Origin: CAYTOJ01 sp964439415
GTDB taxonomy: Bacteria > Pseudomonadota > Alphaproteobacteria > Rickettsiales > CAZAGG01
Direction: 5' to 3'
Length of the DNA: 14,678 nt
NCBI GenBank assembly: GCA_964439415.1
Contig: CAYTOJ010000045.1
Coordinates: forward strand, 1-14,678
Below, one piece after another: positions 6,469 through 12,010 of this stretch (its first letter is position 1; each line of letters starts with the position of its first letter). The position numbers were made by a program, and so were the translations under genes. Below the pieces are notes generated by a model. The model was not told where the DNA came from, made no database searches, and saw nothing but the letters and a program-made list of their open reading frames with translations.

Positions 6469-7743
6469 TCACCCAAACAGCATAGCCAGCAGTGCGGCGA
6501 ACATTATTATAATGGTGATCGCTACAACTGCCTGATTAAGGCGGGAACTGGGGCGGCCAGCCATAATTGTTTTATCGCGTGCGGTGAGCCAAATCGCGGT
6601 AAGCAAAAATGGCGCTAAAATTCCATTGATGATTGCGGTGAAATACAGCGCCTGTATGGGGTTGATTTCAGTAAACTCTATCGCCATGCCGCAGAGAACT
6701 GAGAAGATTATCACGCCATAAAATGCCCGCGCCTGTTTTAGTTTCTCGCTAAGCCCGTGCGACCAGTCAAAGGTTTCAGCGAAGGCATAAGCGGCTGAAC
6801 CAGCCAGGGTGGGGATTGCCAGAAAACCAACGGCCAGTATGCCGGTTGCATATAAAATCATGGCGGCATCCCCCGCCAGTGGCCGTAGTGCTAGTGCAGC
6901 TTCTTTGGAGGATGATATTTCAGTAATGCCGTTTTTATTCAATGTCAGCGCGGTAGTGAGTACGATAAAAAAGAACACCGTGTTAGCCAGGAAAGTACCC
7001 GCACCAACGTCCATCATTCTGTCCTGCAACAGTTTGCGGGCTTTATTGTCTGGCAGAATCACCATTCGGCGGCCTAGTGCTTTTTCCTCCTCCACCTCCT
7101 GAGAGGCTTGCCAGAAGAATAAATACGGGCTGATGGTAGTGCCCAGTATCGCCACTATAGTCTGCCACTCCATGCGGCTTGCGGGCAGGCTTGGGGTGAA
7201 GGCTTCAGTTATTACCATCCCCCAGTCCGGCTTGATGAGAATGGCAGTGATAATGTAGGCAAACAGCGCCAGCGCCAGCCATTTGAGCACACTGGCTATC
7301 TGGTGATACCGCAGCTTTACGATAGCAAAACCAATACCTGCACCAAATAACAGAACCAGGAAATGTGAATCTATGCCTGACAGCACCTCAGCCGCATCGC
7401 TCATACCCGCCAGATTAGCGCCGATGTTAATGGAGTTGGCGGTAAACAATGCGCATGAAATTGCCAGCAATACAGGCTTGGGGAATTTATTCCGGAATGC
7501 GCCGATCAGCCCTTTTCCTGTCATCATGCCGATTCGTGCGCACATCATCTGTACAGCGGCCATAAGCGGCCAGGTCAGCCAGGCAGTCCAGAGCAGACTT
7601 GTGCCAAACTGCGCCCCGGCAATGGAGTATGTGGCAACGCCTGAGGGATCATCGTCCGCCGCGCCGGAAATCAGCCCAGGCCCCAGCGCGTTCCAGAAGC
7701 ACTTCAGCGGATGCTTTGATTTTGCCTTCTGCTCCCCCTCCAT
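6469..7743 (-). CDS. NRAMP-family divalent metal transporter with a variant metal site
   Basis: NRAMP proteins import divalent metal ions across the inner membrane, usually with protons. This 424-residue protein has about eleven hydrophobic segments between residue 18 and the end. The first carries GAADDDPSGVATYS, aligning with the canonical DPGN motif: Asp32 and Pro33 are kept, but GN is replaced by Ser34-Gly35. In the sixth segment GTTISPYLFFWQAS (201-214) takes the place of the canonical MPH region, so the metal-coordinating methionine aligns with Ser205 and the histidine with Tyr207. The family is clear; the substrate is not. Loss of the methionine is also a feature of NRAMP-related magnesium transporters, so manganese or iron should not be assumed. 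A purine-rich site (AAAGGGGG) precedes the ATG. A 161-bp element begins 17 bases upstream of the start codon. Confidence 0.88.
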   Translation of the reverse strand: MEGEQKAKSKHPLKCFWNALGPGLISGAADDDPSGVATYSIAGAQFGTSLLWTAWLTWPLMAAVQMMCARIGMMTGKGLIGAFRNKFPKPVLLAISCALFTANSINIGANLAGMSDAAEVLSGIDSHFLVLLFGAGIGFAIVKLRYHQIASVLKWLALALFAYIITAILIKPDWGMVITEAFTPSLPASRMEWQTIVAILGTTISPYLFFWQASQEVEEEKALGRRMVILPDNKARKLLQDRMMDVGAGTFLANTVFFFIVLTTALTLNKNGITEISSSKEAALALRPLAGDAAMILYATGILAVGFLAIPTLAGSAAYAFAETFDWSHGLSEKLKQARAFYGVIIFSVLCGMAIEFTEINPIQALYFTAIINGILAPFLLTAIWLTARDKTIMAGRPSSRLNQAVVAITIIIMFAALLAMLFG

Positions 7744-7760
7744 GCGCCCCCTTTCACTTA

Positions 7761-7921
7761 CAGCCTGTGACGATTTATGTTTTGAGTGTATTTTTAGATG
7801 ATTTTTAGACTGGTTTTAGGAGGAAAATGCAATTCGTATTGGTGATACGGATAAATTTTTCGACAACAAACCAAGCAAAAAGCATCAAAAAGACTGAATA
7901 ATGATAATTCGTCACAGGCTC
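7761..7921. mobile_element. 161-bp MITE-like element A
   Basis: Terminal inverted repeats start AGCCTGTGACG on the left (7762-7772) and read CGTCACAGGCT on the right (7910-7920), extending to about 18 bases with a few mismatches. The element is flanked by TTA at 7758-7760 and 7922-7924, as expected for a 3-bp target duplication. It has no open frame of meaningful length, so it is non-autonomous. Its size and ends match element B, and both carry AATTTATCC at the same distance from one end. GAGCCTG-type ends and a TNA duplication recall the IS1031 group of the IS5 family, but that assignment is from memory. It stops 17 bases upstream of the NRAMP start. Confidence 0.7.
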
Positions 7922-8021
7922 TTAGAGCAGGTAATAGGTGGCTGGCTTTTCAAGTCAAGGAATAACAGTATTAATGTTCCTGATAGCCGAACAGTTGTTT
8001 TACTGGAAGAATCAGTACTTA

Positions 8022-8182
8022 GAGCCTGTTCATAATCTTTGTTGTTTGCCTATTTTTGTCTATTTTGGCTGCAAATTCGATTATAATTTTTCAAATAGTC
8101 CCTGCTATTGGATAAATTATAACCAAATTTTCGCTCAAAATATTCTAAAAATAACCTAAACAAAAAAATCATGAACAGGCTC
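8022..8182. mobile_element. 161-bp MITE-like element B
   Basis: The left end GAGCCTGTTCATAATC (8022-8037) is the inverted complement of the right end (8167-8182), read GAGCCTGTTCATGATT on the minus strand, with two mismatches in 16 bases; similarity continues further inward. TTA at 8019-8021 and 8183-8185 flanks it as a 3-bp target duplication. Its length is exactly that of element A. The minus-strand reading shares internal patches with both orientations of A (for example AATTTATCC at offset 65 from the end), so the two are diverged copies of one family. The interior is AT-rich and non-coding. It lies 98 bases from element A and 110 bases upstream of parD. Confidence 0.78.
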
Positions 8183-8254
8183 TTACAAAGATTTGGGAAG
8201 TTACCGCAGGAAATAACACTAACGAAGGAAGTTCTGTAATATTATGTTATTATG

Positions 8255-8263
8255 TGTTAGAAT
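8255..8263 (+). promoter_or_regulatory. Candidate extended -10 promoter for parDE
   Basis: TGTTAGAAT contains an extended -10 element (TG, one base, TAGAAT) 31 bases upstream of the parD ATG. The imperfect direct repeat ATTATGTT/ATTATGTG at about 8240-8256 just before it could be the autoregulatory operator expected for a ribbon-helix-helix antitoxin. No good -35 was found. Confidence 0.3.
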
Positions 8264-8294
8264 ACATCAATGAAGATGTTGCGCGGGTTATTTT

Positions 8295-8555
8295 ATGGCA
8301 TTACAAATATCATTATCGGCATCACTTGAAAAATTAATTCATAAAGAAGTAGAAAGTGGTACATATAACACTGTGAACGAAGTTGTTAGTGAGGCTCTAG
8401 GTTACTTTTTCAATAGTAATATGGAGCCAACCTGGGCAGTAGCTAACATTAAGCAAAGAGCTGATGCTCTTGCAAGCGGTGGCTATGAAGGCAGATTGAT
8501 TGATGGGGAATCTTTATTCGCTGATTTGGCTAAAGAGTACCCAGACGAAGTATAA
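8295..8555 (+). CDS. parD: ParD-family antitoxin (ribbon-helix-helix)
   Basis: This 86-residue protein fits the type II ParD antitoxin pattern. The N-terminal part MALQISLSASLEKLIHKEVE supplies the beta strand and first helix of a ribbon-helix-helix DNA-binding domain, followed by SGTYNTVNEVVSEALGYFF, which corresponds to the typical SGRYxSxSEVVREALRLL of ParD proteins. The acidic C-terminal part (about 40-86, ending LAKEYPDEV) is the expected toxin-binding tail. It should neutralise the ParE toxin and repress its own promoter. The stop codon TAA overlaps the parE ATG by one base, giving tight translational coupling. The ribosome-binding site is weak. Confidence 0.82.
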   Translation: MALQISLSASLEKLIHKEVESGTYNTVNEVVSEALGYFFNSNMEPTWAVANIKQRADALASGGYEGRLIDGESLFADLAKEYPDEV

Positions 8556-8854
8556 TGGCATATCGTATAGAGTTCTTGCCTGAAGCAGAATCAGAGATAA
8601 GGAACGAACTTGCTTATTCCAAAAACCACTGGGGCTGTGGGCACGCTACTCAGTATCGTAAAGCAATAGAAGCAAAAATTAGGCATATTGCCCGTAATCC
8701 GTTTTTATATGCGATTAAACCTGAGTATGGAACTGGAGTTAGGGGTATACGATATAAGGGAAACTGGATATTTTACCGTATCAATGAAGAGAGGGAGATT
8801 ATATCTATAATTGGTTTTCCCAGCATCTATCGATTTGTAAGATACAGTGCATAA
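8555..8854 (+). CDS. parE: ParE/RelE-superfamily toxin
   Basis: The 99-residue protein has the compact ParE/RelE fold signature: an opening strand and helix YRIEFLPEAESEIRNELAYS, a middle helix YRKAIEAKIRHIARNPFLY, and a C-terminal sheet GVRGIRYKGNWIFYRINEER leading to ISIIGFPSIYRFV. ParE members poison DNA gyrase, whereas RelE relatives cleave mRNA on the ribosome. The pairing with a ParD-type antitoxin supports ParE, but the target cannot be read from the sequence. Length is normal and the frame intact, so the toxin is probably active. Two tryptophans and one cysteine (GCG at 27-29) are present. The 93 bases after it (8855-8947) hold no gene. Confidence 0.82.
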   Translation: MAYRIEFLPEAESEIRNELAYSKNHWGCGHATQYRKAIEAKIRHIARNPFLYAIKPEYGTGVRGIRYKGNWIFYRINEEREIISIIGFPSIYRFVRYSA

Positions 8855-8950
8855 TCTGTTGTAACTACCCTGCATTATGAACTTTTACTCAATACCTTTT
8901 TAAGGTTTGTGATTTAAACTGCAGGCCAAAAGAAGGAAGTCGAACCAATG

Positions 8951-9130
8951 GCCAGAAGCCAGAAGCCAGAAGCCAGAAGCCAGAAGCCAGNNNNNNNNNN
9001 NNNNNNNNNNNNNNNNNNNNNNNNNNNNNNNNNNNNNNNNNNNNNNNNNNNNNNNNNNNNNNNNNNNNNNNNNNNNNNNNNNNNNNNNNNGCCAGAAGCC
9101 AGAAGCCAGAAGCCAGAAGCCAGAAGCCAG
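8951..9130 (+). repeat. Heptanucleotide tandem repeat (GCCAGAA)n, interrupted by an assembly gap
   Basis: The unit GCCAGAA occurs 5.7 times in 8951-8990 and again 5.7 times in 9091-9130. A run of exactly 100 N lies between, so the copy number is unknown. Three units encode ARSQKPE. Since 7 is not a multiple of 3, adding or losing one unit shifts the downstream frame, while the repeat has no stop codon in any of the six frames. It begins at the base after the start codon of the prepilin-like gene. Confidence 0.95.
8991..9090. other. Assembly gap (100 N)
   Basis: Exactly 100 N bases, the conventional length for a gap of unknown size, flanked on both sides by the same 40 bases of heptamer repeat. 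The assembler most likely failed to resolve the array. The frame relation across the gap is therefore arbitrary. Confidence 0.97.
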
Positions 9131-9895
9131 TGTGAAGGGGCTTTAAGCCTTGTCAAGCAGAAAAATAGCGGTTTTACGCTGGTTGAGCTATCAATTGTAC
9201 TGGTGATAGTTGGATTATTAGTGGGTGGCATACTCGCCGGGGCGGATTTGATCCGGGCGGCGAAAACAGGTAAAGTCATCAGTGAGCAGGAGCAGATTAA
9301 AACCGCAATGAATGCCTTCTACCTCAAATACAACTGCATTCCTGGCGATTGTTATAACATCTTCCACCTATCTCTCAGGCGAAACCAACGGTGATAGAGA
9401 TGAAACATTAGACTCAGCAACTGTCGTTAGTGGTGCGGCAGAGATATATGCTGCTTGGAAACAACTAGCGGCCGCTGGAGTATATCTAGGAAGTTTTAGT
9501 GGTTTGAATGGTAGCGGCTACATATATCACCATTCAGTAATTGGAACCAATATACCAGGCTCTAAGGCTATCTCCAAAGCTGGCTATACATTCTACTATG
9601 TAGCGTCAATCACTGGCAATGCATCATATTGGAATGGTAATTACGGAAATTTATTGTGGTTTGGTAAAGAGCGTAGTGATTCTTTAACGCTTGATCCCGT
9701 ACTTAAACCTGTGGATGCTTTTAATATCGATAAAAAAATAGACGATGGAATCCCGGGAATAGGTAAAGTGCGCACAGCTTATGCGAATATTGGTTCCTGC
9801 GCAACATCCGGCAGTGTTTACTCAGTGCCATCATCGTCCGCTTATTACATTACTAATGATAGTGTTGCCTGTGCTCTGGTGTTTCTACTGGATTA

Positions 9896-11929
9896 CTAAT
9901 GCGTTCCTGGGTATTCGTGCTCAACTTTTGAGTCGGTGATTTTCTCCCAGATGCTGTTCAGGCCGTCCGGCTCCGTCTGTGTTGCTTCACTCTGACTGTC
10001 GTCCTGGTTTTTCAGGTCTTCCTCAATCACTTTATCGGGGGAGAGGGCATCCATAACACCATCCCTGACGCTTTGAATGGTATCTAGCACCAGATTGGAA
10101 TTCCAGTCAGTCGGGATTTCCTGAACTGGCTGGTCTTTAAGCGCCGCGCTCATAAAACCTTTCCACATAATCGCCGGGGAACTGCCGCCGGTAACTTTGC
10201 GCATTGGTTTGTTATCATCGTTACCCATCCATACACCGCAGACAAGCTGCGGGGTGTAGCCGATAAACCAGGCATCGCTATAATTCTGGCTGGTTCCGGT
10301 TTTGCCTGCTGCGGGGCGGCCAATTTTTGCATTTGTGCCTGTGCCGTGATTCACTACGCTAACCAGCATTGCGTTCATTATTTTAACCTGTTCCTCTTCT
10401 ATAAGCCGCTCATGCTCTACAGGTTTCCTTTGAAATAAAACCTTGCCACTGCGCTGCACGTATACCTTTTGAATCCCGTATGGCGTTGCTTTATAGCCGC
10501 CGTTGGCAAAGGTCGCGTAGGCCGCCGTCATCTCCAGAAGATTCACCGAATCAGTGCCGAGCGCGATTGCAGCATAAGGCTTCAGGGGCGAGAGCACGCC
10601 CAGGCTTTTCGCCGTGTTCACCACATTCTGCAAACCCGCCTGCTGCGCGATTTTTATCGCCACGGTGTTTATAGATTGCGCCAGAGCTTCCTCCACACTC
10701 ACCGTACCCTGGTAATCACCGCTGTAATTACGTGGTTTCCATTTGCCTATGGTAACAGGTTCATCTTCAAATATATCATCAGGCCGCAGGCCTTGTTTAA
10801 CGGCGGTAAGATACACAAATGGCTTGAAGCTTGATCCGGCTTGCCGTTTAGCGGAACTGACCCGGTTATATGGGCTTTTGCGGTAGCTTGTACCGCCAAC
10901 AAAAGCCTCTACCGCGCCATCAGGTTTTAATGCCAGAATCGCGCCTTGCCCGATTTTCAGCTTGGCACCGTTTTTACTGATGTAATTTGTAAGCGTATTC
11001 TCCGCCAGTTTCTGCAAGGCGGTGTCCAGAGTGGTCTCCACCACTATATCCTCCCGGGTGGAGCCGAACAGGGCTTCTATTTCCTCCAGCAACCAGTCTG
11101 CGAAGTAGTAGGTATCGAATGATGTGTGGGCGTATTCCAGCCCTTTTTCCAGAACGTTTAAATGCTTTTTTGCCTGCTCAGGGTTTAAATATCCCGCCTG
11201 CTGCATGTTGCGGATTACCTGCATGGCGCGGCGTTCGGCTTTGTCTTCATCACTGGTGGGGGAATAAGCGGATGGGGCTTTAAGCAGCCCGACAATCATT
11301 GCCGATTCCGGCAAGCTAAGTTCTCTTGCTGACTTCCCGAAGTAACGGCGTGCGGCAGCATCAGCCCCGTAAGCGCCTGCGCCCATGTAAACCCGGTTAA
11401 GGTAGGTGGACATAATAAGATTTTTATTAAAGCGCATTTCCAGTTGCAGGGAGAGAATCAGTTCCTGTATTTTCCTGCGGAAGGTTTTCTCCGAGCCAAC
11501 AAATACATTTTTGGCCAACTGCTGGGTAATGGTGGAGCCGCCCTGTACAAGTCTGCCTGCTTTATAATTGGCGTAAGCCGCACGCGCTATGCCGAAAATG
11601 TCAAAGCCGTGATGCCGGAAAAAGCGGCGATCCTCAGTAGCGATAACCGCCTGCACCAGGTATTCAGGAAAGTCATGGTATTTCAGAAAATCGCCGTATA
11701 CATCGCCATAGGTGGCGATGATTTCACCATCAGCGGCTTTGATTATTATTGAGCGTTGCTTGGCTATCTGGTGAATATCCTCAATATCCGGCAGCCCATA
11801 AGAATAATAGGCGAACACACCACATAGCGTTATCACGCCCCATATAAGCGCAAGTGCGGAAATCTTTCTCCACCCCGGACGATTAGGAGAGACTGCGTTT
11901 TTATCCTTCACTTTTTTCTGGATAGGCAT
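9896..11929 (-). CDS. mrcA: Class A penicillin-binding protein, PBP1A family
   Basis: This bifunctional enzyme polymerises lipid II glycan strands and cross-links peptides in the periplasm. Of 677 residues, a short basic cytoplasmic tail precedes one membrane anchor (about 24-45). The glycosyltransferase domain shows EDRRFFRHHGFD (catalytic Glu99), QGGSTITQQLAKN (129-141) and RRKIQELILSLQLE with Glu156. The transpeptidase domain has GSSFKP with nucleophile Ser366 and Lys369, SIN (419-421) and KTGT (543-546). It is shorter than E. coli PBP1A (about 850) but within the range of alphaproteobacterial enzymes, and ends in a polar acidic tail. It lies 81 bases after glnD on the same strand, with no clear ribosome-binding site or terminator between, so cotranscription is possible. 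Its stop codon overlaps that of the prepilin-like gene. Confidence 0.94.
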   Translation of the reverse strand: MPIQKKVKDKNAVSPNRPGWRKISALALIWGVITLCGVFAYYSYGLPDIEDIHQIAKQRSIIIKAADGEIIATYGDVYGDFLKYHDFPEYLVQAVIATEDRRFFRHHGFDIFGIARAAYANYKAGRLVQGGSTITQQLAKNVFVGSEKTFRRKIQELILSLQLEMRFNKNLIMSTYLNRVYMGAGAYGADAAARRYFGKSARELSLPESAMIVGLLKAPSAYSPTSDEDKAERRAMQVIRNMQQAGYLNPEQAKKHLNVLEKGLEYAHTSFDTYYFADWLLEEIEALFGSTREDIVVETTLDTALQKLAENTLTNYISKNGAKLKIGQGAILALKPDGAVEAFVGGTSYRKSPYNRVSSAKRQAGSSFKPFVYLTAVKQGLRPDDIFEDEPVTIGKWKPRNYSGDYQGTVSVEEALAQSINTVAIKIAQQAGLQNVVNTAKSLGVLSPLKPYAAIALGTDSVNLLEMTAAYATFANGGYKATPYGIQKVYVQRSGKVLFQRKPVEHERLIEEEQVKIMNAMLVSVVNHGTGTNAKIGRPAAGKTGTSQNYSDAWFIGYTPQLVCGVWMGNDDNKPMRKVTGGSSPAIMWKGFMSAALKDQPVQEIPTDWNSNLVLDTIQSVRDGVMDALSPDKVIEEDLKNQDDSQSEATQTEPDGLNSIWEKITDSKVEHEYPGTH

Positions 11930-12010
11930 ACAGATTTTATGCGGTTCAATCTTGAGTTAGCGGGATTGTTGTGAAGGGCAACAAGGAACGCAAGTATATT
12001 TTGATCTACT

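Larger units (their letters stand above)
7928..8337 (+). other. Possible broken reading frame split by element B
   Basis: If element B and one TTA copy (8022-8185) are removed, one frame runs open from about 7922 to a TAA at 8335, roughly 80 codons. It reads GGWLFKSRNN and RTVVLLEESVL before the element, and TKIWEVTAGNNTNEGSSVIL then YYVLEYINEDVARVI after it. This could be the remains of a gene interrupted by the element. The frame has no clear start, overlaps the parD promoter region and start in its last part, and I do not recognise the sequence. A shorter competing frame also reads through the junction. Treat as weak. Confidence 0.2.
8948..9899 (+). pseudogene. Type IV prepilin-like protein with N-terminal heptanucleotide repeat and a frameshift
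   Basis: A good ribosome-binding site (AAGGAAG, 8933-8939) precedes ATG at 8948, directly followed by the tandem repeat 8951-9130. After the repeat, the frame gives KNSGFTLVELSIVLVIVGLL, a classic type III signal of prepilins: prepilin peptidase would cut after Gly of SGF, and the +5 Glu is present. The frame ends at 9394. From about 9359 the homologous body continues in another frame (SSTYLSGETNGDRDETLDS to 9899), so one base is extra or two are missing near 9359. The body has the look of minor pilin or pseudopilin proteins (AEIYAAWKQLAAAG, KKIDDGIPGIGK, paired cysteines). No in-frame start exists between repeat and pilin signal, so translation must cross the repeat, whose true length is unknown. 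The stop overlaps the convergent PBP stop. Confidence 0.75.

Noticed and set aside
7373..7808. Overlapping plus-strand frames opposite the NRAMP gene
   Set aside because: They are antisense to a clear membrane-protein gene with normal codon pattern on the minus strand.
7938..8159. Plus-strand open frame of 73 codons starting at GTG
   Set aside because: Most of it runs through the interior of element B; it lacks a ribosome-binding site and is not protein-like past the element boundary.
8890..8915. Possible terminator ACCTT-TTT-AAGGT after parE
   Set aside because: A five-base AT-rich stem with only a short T-run is too weak to call.
8951..9130. CRISPR array
   Set aside because: The unit is seven bases with no spacers; it is a simple tandem repeat.
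8914..9279. Minus-strand open frame with FWLLASG repeats
   Set aside because: It is the reverse reading of the heptamer repeat, which has no stop in any frame, plus the antisense of the pilin signal. No independent support.
11966..11984. TTGTTG/CAACAA hairpin between glnD and the PBP gene
   Set aside because: A six-base stem without a T-run on the minus strand; no good evidence that transcription ends here.
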